Of a stretch of DNA of 64,000 bases, positions 53,551 through 60,382 are shown in pieces (position 1 is the first letter of the stretch; each line of letters begins with the position of its first letter). The position numbers and the translations under genes were made by a program. The notes below the pieces were generated by a model that was not told the origin of the DNA, ran no database searches, and was given only the letters and a program-made list of their open reading frames with translations. The stretch lies in NCBI RefSeq assembly GCF_004340665.1, contig NZ_SLWO01000005.1, positions 1 to 64,000 on the forward strand, given 5' to 3'. Source of the DNA: Pedobacter psychrotolerans (GTDB lineage Bacteria > Bacteroidota > Bacteroidia > Sphingobacteriales > Sphingobacteriaceae).

Positions 53551-53583
53551 CTTTGGTCTTTCCACTTTAGTTTTTCAGCTTTT
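53551..53583 (-). repeat. Inverted copy of the purine-rich repeat
   Basis: On the minus strand it reads AAAGCTGAAAAACTAAAGTG followed by GAAAGACC, matching units of the repeat at 27219-27310. It sits against the pdxJ stop codon. Confidence 0.7.
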
Positions 53584-54299
53584 TAAGCAAGTTGTTGTAA
53601 ATATTTTTGAACGGTGGTTTCCAAACCTAAATAAAGTGCATCACTTATTAAGGCATGACCAATAGAAACCTCTAACAAACCAGGGATACTTTGGGCGAAA
53701 TAATGCAGGTTATGCAAATCTAAATCGTGACCTGCATTAATGCCAAGGCCTAATTGATTGGCATGATGTGCTGCCGCAATATAATTTACAATCGCTTTTT
53801 CTCTATCCGCATAATAATTATGAGCATAAGCTTCTGTGTATAATTCAATTCTATCCGTACCAGTTTCTACAGCACCTTCAACCATTTCTACCACAGGATC
53901 TACAAAAATAGAAACCCTGATACCCTCCTTTTGGAACACCGCAACCATTTCTTTTAAATAGGCTTTATGCTTAACGGTATCCCAACCATGGTTGGAAGTA
54001 ATCTGACCTTCGGCATCAGGTACTAAAGTAACCTGTGCAGGCTTATTGGCCAATACCAGATCCACAAATTTATCTTCACGACAATTACCCTCAATATTAA
54101 ATTCAGTTGCAATTGCGGCTTTCAGGTCATACACATCCTGGTATCGGATATGACGTTCATCAGGGCGTGGATGCACTGTAATCCCCTGCGCTCCGAAACG
54201 TTCACAATCTAATGCAACTTTAACTAAATCAGGATTATTACCCCCACGACTGTTGCGAAGTGTAGCAATTTTATTGATGTTAACCGATAACTTTGTCAT
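53583..54299 (-). CDS. pdxJ: Pyridoxine 5'-phosphate synthase
   Basis: A 238-residue TIM-barrel enzyme. [20 protein letters not shown] at the N-terminus, [59 protein letters not shown] and [15 protein letters not shown] are all PdxJ signatures with the catalytic Glu and His residues. It forms pyridoxine 5'-phosphate from 1-deoxyxylulose 5-phosphate and an aminoacetone phosphate. A TATCTTTG box (54304-54311) lies only 4 bp before the ATG, suggesting a very short leader or a leaderless message. Confidence 0.97.
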   Translation of the reverse strand: MTKLSVNINKIATLRNSRGGNNPDLVKVALDCERFGAQGITVHPRPDERHIRYQDVYDLKAAIATEFNIEGNCREDKFVDLVLANKPAQVTLVPDAEGQITSNHGWDTVKHKAYLKEMVAVFQKEGIRVSIFVDPVVEMVEGAVETGTDRIELYTEAYAHNYYADREKAIVNYIAAAHHANQLGLGINAGHDLDLHNLHYFAQSIPGLLEVSIGHALISDALYLGLETTVQKYLQQLA

Positions 54300-54303
54300 G
54301 CCT

Positions 54304-54311
54304 CAAAGATA
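54304..54311 (-). promoter_or_regulatory. -7 box TATCTTTG next to the pdxJ start
   Basis: A perfect TAnnTTTG that ends 4 bp before the ATG at 54299. If used, the transcript would start at or near the A of the start codon. Confidence 0.4.
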
Positions 54312-54383
54312 AGGCTTTGCCGCTGTTAATCGGAAAGCTTAAAGAAATTTGACTTTTTTTTGCTCATATTTGTTCGAATTAAA

Positions 54384-56024
54384 ATGAATTTAAAGGACAC
54401 AACACTATACAAACTCCTGATCGTTTTACTGGCTTTGGCTAGTATACCGGCCTTATTTGGAAGCGTAATGGAACCCGATGGTGCATTATATGCATCCATG
54501 TCAAAAAATATAATTCTATTTCAGGATTGGTTTAACCTTTATGGCCGAGGAGGTGACTGGCTAGACAAGCCACATTTAACTTTCTGGATCACCGCAGCAT
54601 CTTTCAAGATTTTTGGCATTTCAGCTTTTGCCTATAAACTGCCTTCCTTTCTTTTTGGTTTACTGGGTGCATGGTATCTCTATAAACTGGCCAAAGATAT
54701 TTACGATGAAAAAACAGGTTTAATTTCTTCCGTGATTTTTTTAAGTGCGCTCCACATCATCACTTCAACCTTCGATGTTCGTGCTGAGATTTACATTACC
54801 ACTTTTACACTGGCATCCATTTATCATTATTATAAAGCGCATCATGGATCATTCTGGCAGATTATTGCCGGTTCATTTTTTGCTGCATGCGCCATTTTGA
54901 TTAAAGGAATATTTGTATTGATTCCTGTTTTTGCAGGTTTTATAATTTATTGGTTATTCACCAAACAATATAAACAGTTGTGGCAGCCAAAATGGTGGAT
55001 TGCAATCGTATTGATTTTCGTTTTCATCACTCCAGAACTTTATTCTCTTTACACGCAGTTTGATTTACATCCTGAAAAAGTTGTCTTCAATAGAACAGGT
55101 GTTTCCGGTTTAAAATTTTTCTTTTGGGATAGCCAGTTTGGTCGCTTTTTTAACAATGGCCCCATTAAAGGAAAAGGCGATATTTCGTTCTTTCTCCATA
55201 CCACACTTTGGGCTTTTTTACCTTGGTCAATATTATTCTATACGGCCGTTATCAATCTTTTTAAGAAAAAAAACCGAATTAACTTAGCACCTGAAAGCAT
55301 CATGATTTGGGCCAGTGCTGCGGTAACTTTTTTAATATTTTCACTTTCGAAATTTCAGCTACCACATTACATATTAATTATCTTCCCGCAGTTTTCCATC
55401 ATAACCGCACTCTATTTGAGAAAGCTGGAAGGCAGAAGCCTGAAGATTTTCTTCAATGTGCAAAATGCATTAGCCATCTTAGTTTTCTTATTGCTTTCTG
55501 TATTGAGTATAATATACGGATTTGATTACCCTTATATAATGATTGGAATGCTACTGGTAGTGTTAGCGAGCGCTTTCATTTTCTTTAAAGGAATTAAGCT
55601 CGAAACCATTATGGCCAGAAGTGTATTTATATCGGTCGGCTTAATGCTATTCCTTTTTATATTCTTCTACCCGGCAATAATGAAATACCAGTCTGGAGGC
55701 ATTGCCGGTGAATGGTTAAAGAAAAATTATCCTGCTGCAAAACCTGCCGTTTTAAATTATATTGATGCTTTTTCTTTTGATTTTTACGCACCAGGCGAAG
55801 TAAAATACCTGCACAATTCCAGCGATTTAGATAAAATAAAAAACACCAAAAATCTGGTGATTTATATTTCTGAAAATGAGCTTAATAAATTGAAAAATGA
55901 ATACAATGCAGAGGTGTTAAAATCGTTTGAATATTTTCACATCACCAAATTAACGAGTAAGTTTTTAAATGCTAAAACCCGCCCACAGGTTTTGGAACAT
56001 TTCTATTTGGTTAAACTGCATTAA
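54384..56024 (+). CDS. ArnT/PMT-like glycosyltransferase family 39 membrane protein
   Basis: A 546-residue protein from ATG 54384 (the frame extends eight codons to a TTG). About eleven membrane helices with the first periplasmic loop SVMEPDGALYASMSKNI holding the acidic catalytic pair, and WLDKPHLTFWI, typical of GT39/GT83 (ArnT-like). These enzymes move sugars from polyprenyl-phosphate donors to lipid A or protein. The next gene (GtrA) begins 1 bp after its stop, consistent with supply of the lipid-linked donor. Confidence 0.85.
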   Translation: MNLKDTTLYKLLIVLLALASIPALFGSVMEPDGALYASMSKNIILFQDWFNLYGRGGDWLDKPHLTFWITAASFKIFGISAFAYKLPSFLFGLLGAWYLYKLAKDIYDEKTGLISSVIFLSALHIITSTFDVRAEIYITTFTLASIYHYYKAHHGSFWQIIAGSFFAACAILIKGIFVLIPVFAGFIIYWLFTKQYKQLWQPKWWIAIVLIFVFITPELYSLYTQFDLHPEKVVFNRTGVSGLKFFFWDSQFGRFFNNGPIKGKGDISFFLHTTLWAFLPWSILFYTAVINLFKKKNRINLAPESIMIWASAAVTFLIFSLSKFQLPHYILIIFPQFSIITALYLRKLEGRSLKIFFNVQNALAILVFLLLSVLSIIYGFDYPYIMIGMLLVVLASAFIFFKGIKLETIMARSVFISVGLMLFLFIFFYPAIMKYQSGGIAGEWLKKNYPAAKPAVLNYIDAFSFDFYAPGEVKYLHNSSDLDKIKNTKNLVIYISENELNKLKNEYNAEVLKSFEYFHITKLTSKFLNAKTRPQVLEHFYLVKLH

Positions 56025-56025
56025 T

Positions 56026-56406
56026 ATGGAGGTATTCTTTCGCATTATTAAATTCGGACTAACAGGCTTACTTGGGATGGCCATTGATTTTGGTGCCACC
56101 TGGCTTTTTAAGGAAAAAATCAAAGTAAATAAGTATGTTGCAAATGCCATTGGTTTTAGCCTGGCGGTAACCAATAATTATTTAATTAACCGGGTTTGGA
56201 CCTTTCAAAGCACGAATGTACACTGGGGAACTGAGTTCAGTAAATTCTTGATAGTGAGCTTAATTGGACTAGGCTTAAATACATTTATTATTTACCTTTT
56301 TCATCAAAGAAAAAATGGAACAAATTTTTATGTGGCAAAATTCTTCGCAATCGTAATTGTATTTGTGTGGAATTTTCTGGCCAATATGCTATTTACTTTC
56401 AAGTAA
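56026..56406 (+). CDS. GtrA-family membrane protein
   Basis: A 126-residue protein from ATG 56026, one base after the preceding stop; a longer frame overlaps that gene and is not needed. Four transmembrane helices, with FFRIIKFGLTGLLGMAIDFG and NYLINRVWTFQS as GtrA signatures. GtrA-type proteins are thought to flip polyprenyl-linked sugars. Its last 8 bases overlap a convergent small membrane-protein gene. Confidence 0.88.
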   Translation: MEVFFRIIKFGLTGLLGMAIDFGATWLFKEKIKVNKYVANAIGFSLAVTNNYLINRVWTFQSTNVHWGTEFSKFLIVSLIGLGLNTFIIYLFHQRKNGTNFYVAKFFAIVIVFVWNFLANMLFTFK

Positions 56407-56521
56407 CGTTTTTACCAATAAAATAAAAAACCACAAGCCAAATCAATCCCTTAATCAGGAAGAATAAAAACCCGACCAAGCCTACTCGCTTAAACCATAA
56501 TTTTACCTTTTCTTTGTTCAT
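56399..56521 (-). CDS. Small single-pass membrane protein
   Basis: A 40-residue frame starting at ATG 56521: MNKEKVKLWFKRVGLVGFLF and then FLIKGLIWLVVFYFIGKNVT. A basic head of about 12 residues is followed by a single hydrophobic helix and a short polar tail, an arrangement expected for a real small membrane protein and not for chance. I recall similar small unannotated proteins in Bacteroidota. It overlaps the GtrA gene by 8 bp tail to tail and fills most of the 172-bp gap to the deacetylase. Confidence 0.6.
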   Translation of the reverse strand: MNKEKVKLWFKRVGLVGFLFFLIKGLIWLVVFYFIGKNVT

Positions 56522-56578
56522 GACCTCTTTGGTAAAGATAAAATTTTTAGACTAAATTAGAAAGATTTTAAATAAGGA

Positions 56579-57565
56579 ATGATGAAATTATCCAGATCTC
56601 AATATGTTGGTTTTATGATGATGCTATTATTTAATTTAAATAGCTTCGGACAGAATTTTGATCAGATTAAACAGTATAAAACTAACTTTTCAATTGCGAT
56701 TAAAGGCACCGAAAAGCTCATTGCCATCAGAAGTTTCGTTAATAATAATCAGAAATATTTATTACTGGTAAATCCAGAAACATTGGATACTAAAGTTGAT
56801 CTATTCAGCAATTATAGCACAGGTAGTTTAAAATGGCCTAAAGTAATGGCAACTTTCGAGAATAGTCCTTACGTAAAAGCCTTACAATCTGCAGCTGCAA
56901 AAGATTTACAATTGCAAAATGCAGGTATAGACCATGCCATTCCTCAGGAAAAGGGTATTGCACTTACCATTGACCTTTGTCCGTCGCATAAAAATTTAGA
57001 TCGCATTATCTTTCAATCGGTTTTTGACGAATTCAAAAAAATAGAACAACCTGCCCCTGTAGCCATTTCCGTGTCGGGTAAATGGATGTTAAAACATCAG
57101 GATGATTTGAATTGGTTGAAAGGTTTAGTGCAAAAAAATGAGCTGAATATTACCTGGGTAAACCACTCTTATCATCACGAAGTGAATAACCTGCCCTTAA
57201 AGGAAAATTTCTTACTGGCTCCTGGAACCAATCTAGATGTTGAGGTAATGGAAAATGAAAAACTCATGTTGAAAAATGGATTAATACCTTCAGTGTTTTT
57301 CAGGTTCCCGGGCCTGGTCTCCAATCAAAGTATCGTAGGTAAAGTTGAGGCTTATGGTTTAATTCCAATTGGTAGCGATGCCTGGCTAGCAAAAGGACAA
57401 ACACCCAATGCAGGGAGTATCGTCCTGATTCATGGAAATGGCAATGAAGAAATTGGGGTGAAAGATTTCATTCAATTGCTCAAAAACAAACAAGTTGACG
57501 TAAAAAATAAACAATGGTTATTATTTGATTTAAGGCAGGGCTTAGAAAAAGAGTTTGATCAATAA
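56579..57565 (+). CDS. Exported polysaccharide deacetylase-family protein
   Basis: A 328-residue protein with a signal peptide ending near NSFGQ (residue 25). The NodB-like domain starts at about residue 125 with GIALTIDLCPSHKNL, the expected TFDD replaced by TIDLCPS. WVNHSYHHEVNNLP carries the HSxxH metal motif, and VFFRFPGLVSN and IVLIHGNGNEE are the further conserved segments. The missing second Asp of TFDD suggests changed metal ligands. Substrate could be peptidoglycan or a surface glycan. Confidence 0.8.
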   Translation: MMKLSRSQYVGFMMMLLFNLNSFGQNFDQIKQYKTNFSIAIKGTEKLIAIRSFVNNNQKYLLLVNPETLDTKVDLFSNYSTGSLKWPKVMATFENSPYVKALQSAAAKDLQLQNAGIDHAIPQEKGIALTIDLCPSHKNLDRIIFQSVFDEFKKIEQPAPVAISVSGKWMLKHQDDLNWLKGLVQKNELNITWVNHSYHHEVNNLPLKENFLLAPGTNLDVEVMENEKLMLKNGLIPSVFFRFPGLVSNQSIVGKVEAYGLIPIGSDAWLAKGQTPNAGSIVLIHGNGNEEIGVKDFIQLLKNKQVDVKNKQWLLFDLRQGLEKEFDQ

Positions 57566-57571
57566 CCTCCT

Positions 57572-57793
57572 TTATTTATGAAAGGTATCTACATATAAAT
57601 CTTCCACCTTTTTACGGGCCCAAGGCATTCTTCTTAAGAAATTTAAACTCGATTTGATACTTTGATTATTGGTGAAACAATCAATCCTGATTAAAGAACC
57701 GAGTTTTTCCCAACCATAATGAAACTGTAAGTCAGTTACAATTTTTTCTAAAGTGATGCCATGTAAAGGATTGTTCTTTTGCGTTTCTGCCAT
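57572..57793 (-). CDS. VF530-family (DUF2132) protein
   Basis: A 73-residue protein matching the VF530 family: NPLHGITLEKIVTDLQFHYG, WEKLGSLIRIDCFTNNQSIK and SLNFLRRMPWARKKVEDLYV. The fold is small and helical and is described as DNA-binding, but function is not established. Convergent with the deacetylase gene, 6 bp apart. Confidence 0.9.
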   Translation of the reverse strand: MAETQKNNPLHGITLEKIVTDLQFHYGWEKLGSLIRIDCFTNNQSIKSSLNFLRRMPWARKKVEDLYVDTFHK

Positions 57794-57797
57794 AGCA

Positions 57798-57805
57798 CAA
57801 AGGTA
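57798..57805 (-). promoter_or_regulatory. -7 box TACCTTTG next to the VF530 gene start
   Basis: A perfect TAnnTTTG ending 4 bp before the ATG at 57793, the same arrangement as at pdxJ, implying a leaderless or nearly leaderless transcript. Confidence 0.4.
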
Positions 57806-57907
57806 AATGATTTATCCTTTAATTACAGCTAGATAACACTAATCAAAAGACAAACTGATAAATGAAAAGCTAACCACTCCCTTCCCCTCATAGTTGTATA
57901 ATATTAA

Positions 57908-57997
57908 ACCTTTGGTTGGTGTTATCACCAATCAACCTTGCAAGTCAGCATTATAGACATCTTTAGCTGATCGGTGATAACACCAACTAGAAGAAGA
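57908..57997. repeat. REP/BIME element, copy 1
   Basis: Two facing hairpins: 57914-57937 (GGTTGGTG-TTAT-CACCAATC core) and 57967-57990 (CGGTG-ATAA-CACCAAC core), joined by a spacer containing AAGTCAGCATTATAG. The outer arms are also inverse of each other. Present again at 58103-58190, 58722-58810 and in degenerate form at 59145-59232. It lies in the 418-bp gap before the RAYT gene. Confidence 0.92.
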
Positions 57998-58000
57998 AAA

Positions 58001-58050
58001 ATCCCCTATCCGCCTAGCGGCACCTTTCCCCTGAAAGGGAAAGGGCGAAA
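58001..58050. repeat. Second palindromic element, copy 1
   Basis: Two short palindromes, CCGC-CTA-GCGG and CCTTTCCC-CTGAAA-GGGAAAGG, in tandem. A related copy lies at 59087-59140, so this element also brackets the RAYT gene. Confidence 0.8.
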
Positions 58051-58102
58051 GAAAATAAAACCTTTGTAATTAGAAAAGTTCAGAACTACGAACTACTATA
58101 AA

Positions 58103-58190
58103 CCTTTGGTTGGTGTTATCACCAATCAACCTCACAAGTCAGCATTATAGGTATTTTAGCTGGTCGGTGATAACACCAACCAGAAGAAGA
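58103..58190. repeat. REP/BIME element, copy 2
   Basis: Hairpins at 58108-58131 and 58160-58183. The outer 17-bp arms TGGTTGGTGTTATCACC and GGTGATAACACCAACCA are perfect inverse repeats. It ends 21 bp before the RAYT start codon. Confidence 0.95.
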
Positions 58191-58211
58191 ATAAAAACAG
58201 TATCTTAGATA

Positions 58212-58721
58212 ATGTCATCAGGGATTGAATTTTTTACAGCCACTTGCTTAAACTGGCAAAATCTGCTCTTAGAAAAAAGGCATAAGGAGATAGTTCTAGA
58301 TAGCTTAAAATTTCTTGTTAAGGAAAATAGAATATGGCTTTACGGATATGTTATCATGCCAAATCATATTCACATACTTTGGTCTAAGCAAGATGAATGG
58401 ATAGAAAAAAGTATACAACAGCAATTCTTAAAATATACAGCCCAACAAATAAAATTCAATCTTATCGCAAATTTTCCAGAACAGCTTAGAAATTATAAAA
58501 GTACACAAGCAGATAGGCAGTATCATTTCTGGGAAAGGAGGCCATACAATGCAACAATATTAACGAGAGAAATTTTTGAACAAAAGTTAGAGTATGTTCA
58601 TTATAATCCAGTAAAAAAAGGACTTTGCTTGGAAAGCCATGATTATGAGTACTCTTCTGCAAGATTTTATTTAATGAATCAGAAGAATGAAATTATCACA
58701 CATTACATGGAACATATTTAA
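58212..58721 (+). CDS. REP-associated tyrosine transposase (RAYT, Y1_Tnp family)
   Basis: A 169-residue single-strand-DNA HUH-type nuclease. The HUH motif is in GYVIMPNHIHILW (His52, His54) and the catalytic tyrosine is Tyr128 in LEYVHYNPVKKGL. WERRPYNATIL and SSARFYLM are typical of RAYT proteins in Bacteroidota. RAYTs cleave and join REP hairpins and are thought to spread them as domesticated relatives of IS200/IS605 TnpA. The gene is intact and bracketed by REP elements at 21 bp upstream and directly after the stop codon, forming a REPtron-like unit. Confidence 0.92.
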   Translation: MSSGIEFFTATCLNWQNLLLEKRHKEIVLDSLKFLVKENRIWLYGYVIMPNHIHILWSKQDEWIEKSIQQQFLKYTAQQIKFNLIANFPEQLRNYKSTQADRQYHFWERRPYNATILTREIFEQKLEYVHYNPVKKGLCLESHDYEYSSARFYLMNQKNEIITHYMEHI

Positions 58722-58810
58722 CCCTTTGGTTGGTGTTATCACCAATCAACCTCGCAAGTCAGCATTATAGGTATTTTAGCTGGTCGGTGATAACACCAAC
58801 CAGAAGAAGA
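58722..58810. repeat. REP/BIME element, copy 3
   Basis: Starts on the base after the RAYT stop. Hairpins at 58728-58751 and 58780-58803; nearly identical to copy 2. After it comes TTTGTAATTAGAAAAGTTCA, which also precedes copy 2. Confidence 0.95.
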
Positions 58811-58837
58811 ATAAAACCTTTGTAATTAGAAAAGTTC

Positions 58838-59068
58838 AGAACTACGAATTACTATTTCAGACCTCGGAACTGAAAGTTTAGAACTATTAACTGACACTTT
58901 AAAACTATCATCAGAAAGTTCAGAACGACTAACTGATGGTTCAGAACTACCGTCAGAAAGTTTGGAACTATCATCGGAAAGTATAGAACTATGAACTGAA
59001 AGTTTAGAATTATTAACGGCAAGTACTGAACTACCGTCGGAAAGTTTAGAACTATGAACTGAAAATAA
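58838..59068. repeat. Minisatellite: eleven 21-bp units
   Basis: Eleven consecutive units of exactly 21 bp, each beginning near AGAACTA and ending near AAAGTTT, diverged by a few bases each. A single related unit lies at 58083-58103 left of the RAYT gene. Since 21 is a multiple of three, the minus strand reads a heptapeptide series like FIVLNFP, TVVQYLP, MIVPNFL, with no stop, but no other sign of a gene. Confidence 0.95.
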
Positions 59069-59086
59069 AAAATGGAAAGAAAAAAA

Positions 59087-59140
59087 GCCTCTATCCGCCT
59101 GGCAGCTCCTTTTCCCTGAAAGGAGAAGGGCGAGAGAAAA
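59087..59140. repeat. Second palindromic element, copy 2
   Basis: Related to 58001-58050 (shared TATCCGCCT, CCCTGAAAGG and AAGGGCGA motifs) with diverged arms. It lies between the minisatellite and REP copy 4. Confidence 0.75.
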
Positions 59141-59144
59141 TTAA

Positions 59145-59232
59145 CCCTTTGGTTGGCTTTATCATCAACAAACCTCCTGTCCACTCATAGCTGTAAAATT
59201 AGTAGCTGGCACACTAATAACACCAATCAGAC
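59145..59232. repeat. REP/BIME element, copy 4, degenerate
   Basis: Shares CCCTTTGGTTGG, CATAGCTGTA-like middle and TAATAACACCAATCAGA ends with copies 1-3, but most hairpin pairing is lost. Confidence 0.75.
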
Positions 59233-59240
59233 AGAAATTC

Positions 59241-59852
59241 TTAAGAATTATATTGTGCCATCCAAACGTTTGCACCACCACAGCTTTGATCATTAATCTG
59301 ATGTTTGAGTACTTTAAAATTGTTGCCCAATAAAAGCGCTTCATAACTGGATGTATCTAATGATGCATGATATAAGTCCTCACCACCTATAAAGCCCCAG
59401 GCCTCGCCGTTTTCCGTTCCTGAAGTAAATAATAAAATACCTCTATCATGAAGATGATCTGCAAAAACACTAAACATATCCGGCTGATCTGCTGTAGGCA
59501 AATGAAAGAAACTGTGCCAGGCAATAATGGCATTAAACTTTCTACCCAATTTAAGTTTTCGCATATCTTCGAGTATAAAATTTTCTTCAGGGAAATTTTC
59601 TCTTGCCAGTTCAAGCATTTTATCACTGGCATCTACACCTGTTACCTTCAACCCTGACTGGAGCAAATATTCCATCATTGGTTTACCATTTCCGCAGCCT
59701 AAATCTAAAACTTCAGCCTCTGAAGGTAGAAACGTCATCGGTTCATCCAAATAATTCTTTTCTCCTATCGCATGAGATCGATTTTTTGAATACCAATCTG
59801 CAATCTGATCATAAACTTTATAAACGTTTTTTCGTTCGGCAGATTTATCCAT
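59241..59852 (-). CDS. Class I SAM-dependent methyltransferase
   Basis: A 203-residue methyltransferase. SAM motif I is AEVLDLGCGNGKPMMEYLL near 44-62, the acidic post-I motif is VTGVDASDKMLELAREN, and FNAIIAWHSFFHLPT is motif II/III. The N-terminus VYDQIADWYSKNRSHAIGE is typical of small UbiE/Tam-like enzymes. Substrate not known. It is 3 bp after the RidA gene in the same direction. Confidence 0.87.
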   Translation of the reverse strand: MDKSAERKNVYKVYDQIADWYSKNRSHAIGEKNYLDEPMTFLPSEAEVLDLGCGNGKPMMEYLLQSGLKVTGVDASDKMLELARENFPEENFILEDMRKLKLGRKFNAIIAWHSFFHLPTADQPDMFSVFADHLHDRGILLFTSGTENGEAWGFIGGEDLYHASLDTSSYEALLLGNNFKVLKHQINDQSCGGANVWMAQYNS

Positions 59853-59855
59853 TAT

Positions 59856-60266
59856 TTAAAAACTAACAGCAACTGCATCAATTTCAATTAACATTCCTTC
59901 CAATGCTAACCTTCCCACCGGAATCAGGGTATTCACCGGAAATTTTAGGTCGGCCCATATTTTAGTTGATTCTTCTATCAGGATCTGATGTTTTTCATCA
60001 TCATAACCTACTAAAAGCGTAGTCAGTTTTGCAATATGATGCATTGTTAATCCCTTACTGGCTAGTGCAATGGCAATATTTTCAAACACAATCTTTACCT
60101 GTGTTCTAAAATCGTTAATCAAAATCCCATCCATTCTGCTTCCCCCCTGTCCAGCTACAAAAACCAATAAATCTTTTGCTGATACGGTGGCCACATGCGA
60201 ATAAGCATGTGGACGGGGATCATATATTCCAGCCGGGTTGGTAATTTCTAAAGCATGTTCTTCCAT
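59856..60266 (-). CDS. RidA-family protein (enamine/imine deaminase-like)
   Basis: A 136-residue RidA/YjgF-fold protein from ATG 60266 (a GTG lies two codons upstream). ITNPAGIYDPRPHAYSHVAT is the N-terminal strand and VFVAGQGGSRMDG, FENIAIALASKGLTMHHIAK and LIPVGRLALEGMLIEIDAVA follow. The position of the RidA catalytic Arg (usually in a CxR-motif strand) is here in PVGRLALEGM-like sequence, so it may belong to another RidA subgroup. It acts on reactive enamines in the archetype. Confidence 0.87.
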   Translation of the reverse strand: MEEHALEITNPAGIYDPRPHAYSHVATVSAKDLLVFVAGQGGSRMDGILINDFRTQVKIVFENIAIALASKGLTMHHIAKLTTLLVGYDDEKHQILIEESTKIWADLKFPVNTLIPVGRLALEGMLIEIDAVAVSF

Positions 60267-60330
60267 AATCACAATATTTAAAACACGAAAATATTCATTT
60301 ATACAGATGAAAGTGTAGACCTATTGCCAT

Positions 60331-60363
60331 AAAAAAAGCCTGGCAATCTAATTTGCCAGGCTT
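60331..60363 (-). terminator. Intrinsic terminator of the M1 aminopeptidase gene
   Basis: A perfect 11-bp stem (60336-60346 with 60353-60363, loop TCTAAT) followed on the minus strand by a T-tract. Confidence 0.92.
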
Positions 60364-60382
60364 CAAGTTTAAAATTTTATAA

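Noticed and set aside
58838..59068. CRISPR array
   Set aside because: Period 21 bp with no spacer component; it is a plain minisatellite.
58852..59184. A 110-codon minus-strand reading frame with hydrophobic heptads
   Set aside because: It is built from the 21-bp minisatellite plus palindromic element sequence; the open frame follows from the unit length being a multiple of three. No start context or family supports it, so I list the repeat and not a gene.
57572..59852. Prophage or conjugative element
   Set aside because: Only a RAYT and repeats are present; no integrase, attachment direct repeats, tail or transfer genes.
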